NCBI GenBank assembly: GCA_948505485.1
Contig: CAOPQH010000052.1
Coordinates: 1-9,796 of the forward strand
Reading direction: 5' to 3'
Length of the DNA stretch: 9,796 nucleotides
Origin: an uncultured Clostridia bacterium
Lineage (GTDB): Bacteria; Bacillota; Clostridia; TANB77; CAG-508
The notes under the pieces were generated by a model. It saw only the letters and a program-made list of their open reading frames with translations, was not told the origin of the DNA and made no database searches. Below, piece by piece: positions 1 through 6,943 of this stretch. The first letter of the stretch is position 1. Every line of letters begins with the position of its first letter. The translations under genes and the position numbers were made by a program.

Positions 1-29
1 ATACAATTTAATATTAAGGTTGATTTTTT

Positions 30-320
30 ATGTTAAAAAAAATAAAACAGAGTAAGGTACTAAGTAGTAATATAGAAAAATTAACAAGTATTTTAGAAGA
101 AATGAATGTACATGAATTAATTTATATATTAGGAAATAAAAAGGAAATAATAAAAAGAAATTTATATGCAGGAATTTTTAGAGGAATAGGTGTAGGAATA
201 GGTGTAACTATAATAACTGCAATATTAATTTTTATACTTCAAAGGATTGTTACTTTAAATATTCCAGTAATAGGAGAATATATAAAAGATATTGTTGATA
301 TAGTAGAGAAAAGTAGATAG
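30..320 (+). CDS. Small single-pass membrane protein, DUF5665-like
   Basis: A 96-residue protein with a charged, helical N-terminal half (residues 1-45, Lys/Glu rich), then a Gly/Ile-rich hydrophobic segment at about 50-73 (GIFRGIGVGIG followed by an Ile/Leu run), then an amphipathic tail. The pattern Asn-Leu-x-Ala-Gly-x-x-Arg-Gly followed by a Gly-rich membrane helix is what I associate with DUF5665, a small Clostridia/Bacilli family of unknown function. That assignment is from memory of the family, not a search. No signal-peptidase site is evident, so it is probably an integral membrane protein with a cytoplasmic N-terminus. The start is preceded by only a weak AAGG about 10 bases upstream, and the window begins 29 bases before it, so its promoter and any upstream partner are out of view. 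The next gene has its own promoter, so co-transcription is unlikely. Confidence 0.75.
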   Translation: MLKKIKQSKVLSSNIEKLTSILEEMNVHELIYILGNKKEIIKRNLYAGIFRGIGVGIGVTIITAILIFILQRIVTLNIPVIGEYIKDIVDIVEKSR

Positions 321-408
321 AGATATCTTATAAATTAGTTAGCTTATAATTTCAAGGTAAGTTCTTATATATCAATTTTAATTACAAATAAAAAAGTTAC
401 ATAATGTA

Positions 409-437
409 TTTACAAAATCAAAATTCTCTGATATAAT
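409..437 (+). promoter_or_regulatory. SigA-type promoter of the VWA/AAA+ operon
   Basis: TTTACA at 409-414, a 17-base spacer, and TATAAT at 432-437 with an extended -10 TG at 429-430. Expected transcription start is near 444, giving a leader of about 56 bases before the ATG at 500. The rest of 321-499 is AT-rich and shows no strong terminator for the upstream gene. Confidence 0.75.
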
Positions 438-499
438 TTTAGGGTATATATGTAGTTTAATACATTCATATTTAATAAAATAAATAATAAGGTGTATAT

Positions 500-1930
500 A
501 TGAAGAAACAGAAATTTTGGATATTAGAAAAAATACTTAAGTTGGAAAAAAAAGGAGAAGTAGAAACTCAAGTTGAAACAAAGAAGAAACCTATTATTCC
601 TCCAGATGAAGAATGGTCTTTCAAGGAATATCAAGAACCGAAAAAAGCTACAATTGATGACTCTATACAAGCAAGTGTTTCAAGTAGTCAAGAAAACACG
701 GAATCTACATTACCAAGTGAAGAACTAGCTCCTAAAAAAATTGAAAAGAAAGTTACTGATGGAACTTTAGATTTTAAATATAGTCTAAGAGTAAGAACAA
801 GTAATTCAAAGGATGGACAGCCTATAGGAGAATTACAAAGTGATCAGCTATTTCAAGGACAACCACAAGACGGAAAGCAATCTCAAGGACAGACTCAAAA
901 TGAACAACCACAAAATGGTCAACCCACTCAAGGACATCCTCAAGGTAAACAACAACCAGAAGAACAAGCTCAAGGGGGAGAAACATCTCTACCACCTGTG
1001 CAGAATGATGAAAATAGTCAAGGACAACCTCATAATGGAGAACCACAAAATAATCGTGCAAAACAATTATTTAGTTCTGTAAAAAGATTTGATGAGGGTA
1101 CAGATAAATCTTGGGGATTTGCTTTAAGCACAGAAGATGATGGTACTGATATTCCAGATAGTGTAATAAATATGCTAATAGAAAAATTTCTAAATCAAAG
1201 ATTTTTGCCAACTAATACAGATTTGAATACGAGACAAAATAATATGAAACAAGAAAATGGAGATTTAAAATGGAACATACCAGATTTAGTAAGACATAAG
1301 GTTACAAAGGATCTAAATAAAATGCTATATGATAAGTATGGATATGCCGATGAAGATGGAAAAGGCGAAGATATACCATTATCATTTTATTTTGACTTAT
1401 CAGGTAGTATGTCTAGCTATTCAAGACTATTATCACTTATAGCGATAAAATTAATGGCTAATAAAGTTAAAGTTTTATTTGGATATAATGAAAGAATATA
1501 TTATCAAATAGATAAAGTAGCAAAAACATTTTCTGCCGAAGATTTTAAAAGTATTATTGAAAAAGAAATGAAATATTCACAAATAAAAGCTGATCCTAGA
1601 TATAAAGGAATAGAAATAAAAGAAGTTAATCGAAATATAAATGAATATTTAAGAGAAAAGAAAGCTAAAAGACTTACTGCATTTACAGATTTTGATCCTA
1701 GAAGGGAAATAGAAGATTTATCAAAAGATTGTGAAATTTGGTGGTTTTGTTTTGAAGAACGATCTATCAATAGAAAAACATCTATGGAAAACTTTAAAGG
1801 ACATTTTTATAATACAACACAACTTAGAGAATTTAGTCAGCATTTAAAAAATATATCTAGTAGAGTATATGAGAAAAAGCAAAGAAGGATTCGTGAAGAA
1901 GGGGGTATTGAAATTGAACAAGCCAAGTAG
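500..1930 (+). CDS. VWA-domain protein with Gln-rich pentapeptide-repeat linker
   Basis: A 476-residue protein. Residues 1-100 are charged and probably disordered. Residues about 107-190 are a low-complexity Gln/Gly/Pro/Asn linker built of five-residue units. Residues about 220-285 look like a helical adaptor (Trp258, Pro261). The C-terminal domain from about 290 is a von Willebrand A fold: hydrophobic strand IPLSFYF, then the MIDAS loop DLSGSMS (Asp299, Ser301, Ser303), an amphipathic helix, strand VKVLFGYN, and a later TAFTDFDP turn (393-400) typical of the 'TD' MIDAS position. The VWA domain probably binds a divalent metal and a partner. The C-terminal VWA behind a polar linker recalls CobT-type and ViaA-type partners of AAA+ ATPases, and an AAA+ gene lies two genes downstream, but I cannot claim orthology to either. 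No signal peptide, so cytoplasmic. The SD is AAGGTG at 489-494, five bases before the ATG. The 3' end overlaps the next gene. Confidence 0.85.
   Translation: MKKQKFWILEKILKLEKKGEVETQVETKKKPIIPPDEEWSFKEYQEPKKATIDDSIQASVSSSQENTESTLPSEELAPKKIEKKVTDGTLDFKYSLRVRTSNSKDGQPIGELQSDQLFQGQPQDGKQSQGQTQNEQPQNGQPTQGHPQGKQQPEEQAQGGETSLPPVQNDENSQGQPHNGEPQNNRAKQLFSSVKRFDEGTDKSWGFALSTEDDGTDIPDSVINMLIEKFLNQRFLPTNTDLNTRQNNMKQENGDLKWNIPDLVRHKVTKDLNKMLYDKYGYADEDGKGEDIPLSFYFDLSGSMSSYSRLLSLIAIKLMANKVKVLFGYNERIYYQIDKVAKTFSAEDFKSIIEKEMKYSQIKADPRYKGIEIKEVNRNINEYLREKKAKRLTAFTDFDPRREIEDLSKDCEIWWFCFEERSINRKTSMENFKGHFYNTTQLREFSQHLKNISSRVYEKKQRRIREEGGIEIEQAK
854..1048 (+). repeat. 15-base / 5-codon degenerate repeat tract in the VWA gene
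   Basis: About 13 in-phase units coding for variants of Q-G-Q-P-Q (for example QGQPQ, QGQTQ, NGQPT, QGHPQ, QGQPH, NGEPQ), residues 119-183. The octamer CAAGGACA begins at 854, 884, 929 and 1019, so its spacings of 30, 45 and 90 bases are all multiples of 15. The tract is a flexible linker at protein level and a likely site of slippage or unit-number variation at DNA level. Confidence 0.8.
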
Positions 1931-2228
1931 AAAGTTAAGAGAACTTATTTTATTATGTTCAGAAAATTTAAAAGGATTATCAAGAAAATCTGATATAGAA
2001 AAACTGTTACCTATAAACGATGATAATTTCTTTATAGACACTCAAGATAGCAAGTTAATAATTAAGTATAACAATGAATTACTAGGCAATATATGGATTG
2101 ATACAAATTGTTATTCAAATTTAGAAATACTAAAGTTAATTACACAAGTTTACGATATAAGCTTTAAAAATGAAGAAATTTTAGAATTAGTAAAATATAA
2201 AAATAAAATAACTATGATGTTATTGTAA
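1914..2228 (+). CDS. Hypothetical protein in the VWA/AAA+ operon (TTG start)
   Basis: I do not recognise this family. From the TTG at 1914 it encodes 104 residues beginning M(TTG)NKPSRKLRELILL, mostly helical at both ends with a central strand-like part around residues 40-65 (FFIDTQDSKLIIKYNN, then LLGNIWID). The frame is open back to an ATG at 1869, but that ATG has no SD and would give a 45-base overlap. TTG 1914 has an excellent AGAAGGGGG (1897-1905) eight bases upstream, so I prefer it. The gene then overlaps the VWA stop by 17 bases, and its own stop lies 15 bases before the AAA+ start, which implies translational coupling and a shared function. It could be an adaptor or regulator of the ATPase/VWA pair, or the effector; that is inference from position only. 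Confidence 0.7.
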   Translation: MNKPSRKLRELILLCSENLKGLSRKSDIEKLLPINDDNFFIDTQDSKLIIKYNNELLGNIWIDTNCYSNLEILKLITQVYDISFKNEEILELVKYKNKITMMLL

Positions 2229-2243
2229 AAAGGAGTAGTATAA

Positions 2244-4394
2244 ATGGAATTATCATTTGAAAAGATAAAACAAATCTTTGAAAAATATGGATATTATGCA
2301 GAAGATGAATTAATATGGCAAACATATATCAATGTAGATAAAATAATAAATGATGGACAAGTTGGTCAAGATATTCATGCAATATGTCTTGAAGGACCTC
2401 CTGGATCTGGTAAGACAGAATATGCAAAAGTATATACTAAATTATTGGCAGATATATTAGGAGAAAGAGTAAGTTTAATTGATTATCAATGCGATTCTAC
2501 TACAGGAAAAGCAGATTTATATGAAGAAATTAGAGTTTCAGCTGCAATTGCTGGAAATCCAGATGAAGTAATAATTGCTGGAAAGTTAGTTGAGGCTACT
2601 GATGAAGTAAATAGTGGTAAAAAAGTAGTATTATTTTTAGATGAATATGATAAAGCTAGGGAAGAAACTGATGCATTTTTATTAAAATTCTTACAAGAAG
2701 GTAGAATTAACACTACACAAAGGGGAGATGTCGAAATATCTCCAGAATATATGAAGAATTTACAATGTGTTATTTGTAAAAACCAAATGAGAGAAGAATT
2801 ATCTGGTCCGTTAGAAAGAAGATTAAAAATATTAAGATTAGCTGAAATGAAACCAGAAACTTTCTATAAAGTAGCAAAAAGACAATTACCTAATGCAGAT
2901 AAAGATGTACTAAATGTAGTTTCAATATTATATGGTGCTTTATATGACAATAAAGATGACTTTGCAAGAATTCCATCTTGCTCTGAAAATTTAATGGCTA
3001 TTAAAGATGCTTGTACTTTAATGAAAGCAAATGCACCAGAGGAATTTATATATAGTGCGATAATTTCAAATATGTTAAAAAATCCAGATGATATAGAAAC
3101 ATTTAGGCATTTATTAGGCAAGGATGAAAGACTGGCTGAATTTTTTAAAAAATCTTGTAATTTAAGAGATGAAATATCAGATACAACTCCTGCTGAAGAA
3201 ATGAGAAGAAGAATGTTATCTGACTTCTTTTCAGATGATATTACAAGAGTTAGTGAAGATATAAAAAGAGCTAATAGAATGCTAACAGAAGCACATATTG
3301 AAAATGACTTTTTAGAAGCAGAAATACAAGCAAGAGATGAAACTATAGCTCAACAAGAATCTGATTTGAAAGGAAAAGATAAACAAATTGAAGAACAACA
3401 AGCATATATTCAAAAGTTATTACAAAGTTTAGAGCAATCAAAATCTAGTCAATCCTTTAGTAGCAAATTTGGAGGTTTATTTGGAAAAAGTCAAAGTTCT
3501 CCAGAACCTCAAATTGAAACACATACAGAAGAAACAGCTAAAAAGGAACAAAAACCTGATTTTATTCCTACTATAATAAAGATAAGTGATGACCATAAAT
3601 TTATACAGCAAGATGGTATAGGTGGTGAAGTTCAAAGTTTACCAATAACAGAAGACGATAGATTTAAACCAAGTGAAAGTATTTTCGAACAATCACAAGA
3701 TGCATGGCAAAATTTTGGATATATAAGTTTGCAAGCATATAAAGCATGCAATTATAGTAAAGAAGATATGGAATCTTTAGATGATAATGAATTAAGAATG
3801 ATGATACAAATAATGGGAAAAAACCCAATGGCAAAACTATGTAAAGATGGATTTATACTTTATGATAAAGATGCTCTTAAAATTGGAGTTACTAGGGTAA
3901 TTGAAAAAGTAGATAGAAGAGGAGAAACCGGTCCAGAAGAAGAATTATGGACGAGCAGATATAAACTATTTGCTAATCAATTAGTATTACCTATTTATGC
4001 TTTAGAACCTCTAAAAAAATTCTTCTATCAATGTTATAAACACAATATGAAAAATTATGGAGGAACATATTTAGATTGTTTTGTTTCAGCAGAAGAAAAG
4101 AAGGAAAATTGGTTTGATGAAGACAGAGGAATAACTTTAAATTTCGATCTTATAACAGATAATACATATCATTTGCAATATGAAAATTATTATAATGATT
4201 TAGAAGATACGGGAAAATCAATGTTTAAAAGATTGTTCACTAGAGAATATGATGATTATATGAAAGCTGAATTATTTAAAATTTCAAGGTCAAGACATAG
4301 ACAATTATTACAAACAGGAAAATTAAATCCAACATCAACAGAATATATAAAGCCATTAGTAGCACCTGAAGGTCCTGCAGATGATGGAAGATAA
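2244..4394 (+). CDS. AAA+ ATPase (MoxR/dynein-like AAA_5 type) with coiled coil
   Basis: A 716-residue protein. The N-terminal AAA+ core carries Walker A GPPGSGKT (51-58), Walker B VVLFLDE (128-134, Asp133/Glu134), a sensor-1-like Asn180 in VICKNQ, and an arginine-finger candidate in PLERR (Arg192/193). A helical lid follows to about 325. Residues about 330-400 are Glu/Gln/Lys-rich with heptad spacing, a probable coiled coil, followed by a Ser/Gly-rich linker (400-440). The C-terminal 470-716 is a folded-looking region rich in aromatics that I cannot assign. Short insert-free AAA+ cores next to a VWA gene are typical of MoxR-type ATPases, which remodel or load cofactor onto target proteins with a VWA partner. 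Here the long C-terminal extension is unusual, since MoxR proteins are usually about 300-350 residues. SD AGGAG at 2231-2235, eight bases before ATG. Last gene of the operon. Confidence 0.85.
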   Translation: MELSFEKIKQIFEKYGYYAEDELIWQTYINVDKIINDGQVGQDIHAICLEGPPGSGKTEYAKVYTKLLADILGERVSLIDYQCDSTTGKADLYEEIRVSAAIAGNPDEVIIAGKLVEATDEVNSGKKVVLFLDEYDKAREETDAFLLKFLQEGRINTTQRGDVEISPEYMKNLQCVICKNQMREELSGPLERRLKILRLAEMKPETFYKVAKRQLPNADKDVLNVVSILYGALYDNKDDFARIPSCSENLMAIKDACTLMKANAPEEFIYSAIISNMLKNPDDIETFRHLLGKDERLAEFFKKSCNLRDEISDTTPAEEMRRRMLSDFFSDDITRVSEDIKRANRMLTEAHIENDFLEAEIQARDETIAQQESDLKGKDKQIEEQQAYIQKLLQSLEQSKSSQSFSSKFGGLFGKSQSSPEPQIETHTEETAKKEQKPDFIPTIIKISDDHKFIQQDGIGGEVQSLPITEDDRFKPSESIFEQSQDAWQNFGYISLQAYKACNYSKEDMESLDDNELRMMIQIMGKNPMAKLCKDGFILYDKDALKIGVTRVIEKVDRRGETGPEEELWTSRYKLFANQLVLPIYALEPLKKFFYQCYKHNMKNYGGTYLDCFVSAEEKKENWFDEDRGITLNFDLITDNTYHLQYENYYNDLEDTGKSMFKRLFTREYDDYMKAELFKISRSRHRQLLQTGKLNPTSTEYIKPLVAPEGPADDGR

Positions 4395-4411
4395 TTATAA
4401 TAAAAAGAACA

Positions 4412-4437
4412 TCGCCACCCCAATTTGGGAGTGGCGA
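4412..4437 (-). terminator. Intrinsic terminator of the GC-rich orphan gene
   Basis: TCGCCAC (4412-4418) pairs perfectly with GTGGCGA (4431-4437), continued by CCC/GGG with one bulged A. On the minus strand the stem is followed by TGTTCTTTTTATTA, a usable U-tract, 11 bases after the orphan gene's stop. On the plus strand it is followed by ATTATCGTTC, a poor U-tract, so any effect on the AAA+ operon ending at 4394 would be weaker. Confidence 0.75.
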
Positions 4438-4447
4438 ATTATCGTTC

Positions 4448-5026
4448 TTAATACTCGATGCTGTTATTGTGCGGAACGATAGAAGAATCACTAATCAGCT
4501 TACTGCCTATCATATACGCACCCATGAAAGTTCCAAAAGTTTCAATGGCTTCTTCAACATCTTTTGGAAGTGTTCCAGCATGCTGTGCCGTTTCAAGAGC
4601 ATCGACGCCCAAGAAATTGCCTGTTTCCTCATCAAGCCATCCGCCGTTTGCATCAATGAACTGAACGACGGGCTGGATTTTGTCCATAACCGCTTGAAAT
4701 TCAGCGAACATGAACTTGAGGTTGATTTTGAGTTCGAGCATTTCATCTCCGTTTTCGCCAGTAGTGGAAGTAACCGAGATAGGCTGTCCAGCATCAATAG
4801 CTTTTTCAACCGTCTCGCAGAACTCCTGTCTCTTGGCATCATCGTAGAATAATGCCTCGATAAGCATAGAACCATCGGCTCCCATGCCGATATTAAGACC
4901 TTTGCCTCCGAGCTGGAACATCAACTGCATCACATAGAGCTCAAGCCGACTTACTTGACTTGGTGGAATGGTGACTTCCGTAATTATTTGTGAATTAGCT
5001 AATGCTTTGTAGTTGCTGCAATACAT
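4448..5026 (-). CDS. GC-rich orphan hypothetical protein
   Basis: I do not recognise this protein. It is 192 residues from the preferred start, acidic, without signal peptide or clear membrane span. It has a strand-rich N-terminal part (IITEVTIPPSQVSRLELYV, residues 15-33), a Gly-rich turn (GGKGLNIGMGADG), alternating strands around TSVTSTTGENG-like turns, and a helical C-terminal half ending in a Gly/Ala/Met helix near 165-178. An in-frame ATG at 5030-5032 would add two residues, but the SD AAGGAGG (5034-5040) is only one base from it; the ATG at 5024-5026 is seven bases away and is the likely start. GC by hand count over 4441-4980 is about 45%, against about 27-32% in the flanking genes, a strong sign of recent acquisition. 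It stands alone between its own promoter and terminator, convergent with the AAA+ operon. Confidence 0.75.
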   Translation of the reverse strand: MYCSNYKALANSQIITEVTIPPSQVSRLELYVMQLMFQLGGKGLNIGMGADGSMLIEALFYDDAKRQEFCETVEKAIDAGQPISVTSTTGENGDEMLELKINLKFMFAEFQAVMDKIQPVVQFIDANGGWLDEETGNFLGVDALETAQHAGTLPKDVEEAIETFGTFMGAYMIGSKLISDSSIVPHNNSIEY

Positions 5027-5072
5027 CCTCATTCCTCCTTGTTAAAATTAATACTTTTGATATGACATTTAT

Positions 5073-5101
5073 ATATTAACATAAAATCTCACAAAAGTCA
5101 A
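5073..5101 (-). promoter_or_regulatory. SigA-type promoter of the GC-rich orphan gene
   Basis: On the minus strand TTGACT (5101-5096), a 17-base spacer, and TAATAT (5078-5073). Expected start near 5066 gives a leader of about 40 bases to the ATG at 5026. The promoter itself is AT-rich like the host sequence, although the gene it drives is not. Confidence 0.7.
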
Positions 5102-5106
5102 TTTTA

Positions 5107-5126
5107 TAAAAAATTGTGTTAACAAT
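5107..5126 (-). terminator. Possible weak terminator after tyrS
   Basis: On the minus strand a short hairpin ATTGT-TAAC-ACAAT (5126-5113) is followed directly by a run of Ts (5113-5108). The stem is only five AT-rich pairs, so termination would be inefficient; some read-through from tyrS into the orphan gene is possible. Confidence 0.35.
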
Positions 5127-5144
5127 AAATATATCTTTTTAAAA

Positions 5145-6359
5145 TTAATTCTTTATTAATTTATGATAAACTTTTTTTCCTTTTCTTAAAATAGCAAATC
5201 CATCACTAAAGTCTTTATCAGATAAAGTATAAGTTATATCTACTATTTTTGTATTATTTAAAGAAATACCGCCTTGAGCAATTAAAGTTTTAGCTTGACC
5301 TTTAGAAGGAGCAATGCCTGTTAAAACTATCGCATAAATAATAGATATATTTATATTTTCTAATTTTGTAGAAGGCATATTATCTAAGTTTCCTTTACCT
5401 TCAAAAAGAGCGTTAGAAGCATCTTCTGTTTGTTTAGCATTTTCTTCGCCATGTATAAGTTTTGTAATTTCATAAGCAGCCACTTTTTTTGCTTCATTTA
5501 TTTGTTCATCTTTTAAAGATGCAAGTTCGTTTATCTTATCAATTGGCAAAAAGGTAAGTAAGCATAGTACATTTTTAACATCTTCATCTGCAATATTTCT
5601 CCAATACTGATAAAATTCATAAGGAGAAGTTTTTTCACTATCTAACCATAAAGCACCTTTTTCTGTTTTACCCATTTTTTTGCCTTCTTTAGTTGTAAGA
5701 AGTTTAAAAGTTAATCCAAAAGAATCATCTTTACCAATTTTTCTAATAAGTTCAACACCGCCAATAATATTAGACCATTGGTCATTTCCACCTATTTGTA
5801 ATTTACATCCATATGTATTGTATAAATGTAAAAAATCATAAGATTGCATTAACATATAGCCCATTTCAAAAAAAGTAAGACCAGTTTCTAATCTTTGTTT
5901 ATAACAATCTGCAGCAAGCATTTTATTAATAGAAAATAAGCTACCAATTTCACGCATAAAATCAACAAAATTTAAGTTTGAAATCCAATCAGCATTATTA
6001 ACAATAATTGCAGAATTATCTCCTTCAAAACTAACAAATTTAGAAATTTGTTTTTTAATGCATTCTACATTATGATTTATTTGTTCTTTAGTAAGCATTT
6101 TTCTCATATCAGTTTTTCCTGATGGATCACCAATAATTGCAGTACCACCACCAACTAAAATAATTGGTTTATGACCACATTTTTGCATATGAGATGCTAC
6201 CATTAAAGAGACAAAATGACCTACATGTAAACTATCTGCAGTAGGATCAATTCCAATATAAAAAGGAACAGATTCTTTGCCAAATAGTTCTTTAATTTCT
6301 TTTGGATGTGTCATTTGCTCAATATATCCTCTTTCATCAAGTATATCAAATACGTTCAT
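5145..6359 (-). CDS. tyrS: Tyrosyl-tRNA synthetase
   Basis: Cytoplasmic class I aminoacyl-tRNA synthetase (EC 6.1.1.1) that activates tyrosine with ATP and charges tRNA-Tyr. The 404-residue protein is the usual length. Visible elements: tyrosine/ATP pocket YIGIDPTADSLHVGH (34-48) with the HIGH-type signature HVGH at 45-48; GDPSGKT turn (77-83); tyrosine-recognition segment QIGGNDQW (188-195); second class I signature KMGKT (228-232) as the KMSKS variant; and a C-terminal S4 RNA-binding domain at about 338-400 with SKGQAKTLIAQGGISLNN. SD AGGAGG (6371-6366) lies six bases before the ATG. It follows the zinc-ribbon gene by 30 bases and has no promoter of its own in that gap, so the two form an operon. 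Firmicute tyrS genes often have a T-box leader; none is present directly upstream. Confidence 0.97.
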   Translation of the reverse strand: MNVFDILDERGYIEQMTHPKEIKELFGKESVPFYIGIDPTADSLHVGHFVSLMVASHMQKCGHKPIILVGGGTAIIGDPSGKTDMRKMLTKEQINHNVECIKKQISKFVSFEGDNSAIIVNNADWISNLNFVDFMREIGSLFSINKMLAADCYKQRLETGLTFFEMGYMLMQSYDFLHLYNTYGCKLQIGGNDQWSNIIGGVELIRKIGKDDSFGLTFKLLTTKEGKKMGKTEKGALWLDSEKTSPYEFYQYWRNIADEDVKNVLCLLTFLPIDKINELASLKDEQINEAKKVAAYEITKLIHGEENAKQTEDASNALFEGKGNLDNMPSTKLENINISIIYAIVLTGIAPSKGQAKTLIAQGGISLNNTKIVDITYTLSDKDFSDGFAILRKGKKVYHKLIKN

Positions 6360-6389
6360 TAAAAACCTCCTATATAAATTATGATGGAA

Positions 6390-6647
6390 TTATTTTAAAT
6401 TAATCCCATCAAATTTAGAAATATTTTTTTTATAATCTTCAAAACCTTCATATCCTAAAAATCTATTTAAGTTTTTTTGAGAAATTCCAGTAGCTGTTGA
6501 AATATTATCAATAGAATTATATCCATTTTGTTCTATGTAATTTTTAAAAGTTGATTGTTCTAAATTATCTTTTGGTGTACATTTAGGGCATATATCCTTA
6601 TCTGTTATATAAAAATTTCCACAACGATTACATTTTTTGAATTCCAT
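6390..6647 (-). CDS. Zinc-ribbon/HTH small protein, YvyF-like
   Basis: An 85-residue protein. The N-terminus is a zinc-ribbon knuckle pair, Cys6-x2-Cys9 and Cys20-x2-Cys23. Residues about 42-66 (ISTATGISQKNLNRFL) read as a small helix-turn-helix. This order, MxxxxCxxCGxxF followed by a second CPxC and a 'TGxSxxxxxRFL' helix, matches what I know of YvyF/TIGR03826, a protein usually coded in flagellar operons of Firmicutes. No flagellar gene is visible here; it is paired with tyrS. It could bind nucleic acid or a protein partner; the role is not known to me. SD AGGAGG (6660-6655), seven bases before ATG. First gene of the operon from the promoter at 6700-6728. Confidence 0.7.
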   Translation of the reverse strand: MEFKKCNRCGNFYITDKDICPKCTPKDNLEQSTFKNYIEQNGYNSIDNISTATGISQKNLNRFLGYEGFEDYKKNISKFDGINLK

Positions 6648-6699
6648 AAATATTCCTCCTAATTTTATCTTTTGACAATTTATCTATTTAACTGACAGC

Positions 6700-6728
6700 A
6701 TTGTATCATAATAAAATAGGATTTTCAA
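6700..6728 (-). promoter_or_regulatory. SigA-type promoter of the zinc-ribbon/tyrS operon
   Basis: On the minus strand TTGAAA (6728-6723), 17-base spacer, TACAAT (6705-6700), with an extended -10 TGA directly upstream. Expected start near 6693, leader about 46 bases. The leader is too short for a T-box or other large riboswitch. Confidence 0.75.
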
Positions 6729-6802
6729 CAATTTATTTTAAAAAAATTTATATATTAATTTGTTACTATTTAGCTACTAATGTTGTTATCATGCTCTGCA
6801 AC

Positions 6803-6889
6803 AGAATAATTAATTATTTTTTTCAAATGCCTCTGCCAACATAGCTGGGGTCTTCCTACCGGCTTTGCAAAAAAATAATTAATTATTCT
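6803..6889. other. 87-base long-stem element with GC-rich branched head
   Basis: The arms 6803-6827 and 6864-6889 are inverted copies differing by one bulged C (AGAATAATTAATTATT, then seven T, then CAAA). The stem goes on into the head with GCC (6829-6831)/GGC (6861-6863) across one bulged T. Within each arm AATAATTAATTATT (6805-6818 and 6874-6887) is itself a perfect palindrome. The head 6828-6863 has 22 G/C of 36 in a genome near 30% GC. Read on the minus strand the head can form two small hairpins (GGT/ACC and CCAG/TTGG with a G-U pair), giving a three-way junction. It lies between the thioesterase stop and the zinc-ribbon promoter. It may be a small structured RNA, a MITE-like mobile repeat, or a transcription barrier. 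I saw no target-site duplication and could not match a known riboswitch or ribozyme. Confidence 0.6.
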
Positions 6890-6915
6890 ATGTGAACTTT
6901 AAGAAATAGAAGCGC

Positions 6916-6943
6916 AATAGATTAATATTAAAAATAATCTATT
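6916..6943 (-). terminator. Possible weak terminator after the thioesterase gene
   Basis: AATAGATTA (6916-6924) and TAATCTATT (6935-6943) form a perfect 9-pair stem that overlaps the thioesterase stop codon. The minus-strand downstream sequence GCGCTTCTATTTCTT is only moderately T-rich and the stem is nearly all A-T, so its strength is doubtful. Confidence 0.35.

Noticed and set aside
321..408. Terminator hairpin after the DUF5665-like gene
   Set aside because: Only chance AT pairings of six bases (for example AAATTA/TAATTT) without a T-run were found.
822..1082. Open frames on both strands (79 and 80 residues) in the repeat region of the VWA gene
   Set aside because: The 15-base periodic repeats keep other frames open; composition is low complexity and there is no SD, so they are shadows.
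4458..4875. Open frames on the plus strand and in another minus frame across the GC-rich gene (68, 127 and 121 residues)
   Set aside because: They lie antisense to or out of frame with the 192-residue gene, lack SD sites and promoters, and are expected by-products of its higher GC and few stops.
5102..5144. T-box or attenuator for a neighbouring gene downstream of tyrS
   Set aside because: Only a five-pair AT hairpin with a T-run is present, with no specifier loop or T-box sequence.
6804..6890. Purine riboswitch or c-di-GMP riboswitch in the 87-base element (the head has GGGGTCTTCCTACC, GCAAAGCC)
   Set aside because: Only short strings resemble those aptamers; the conserved junction bases and the P1-P3 layout do not fit, and the element is not in the leader of a matching gene.
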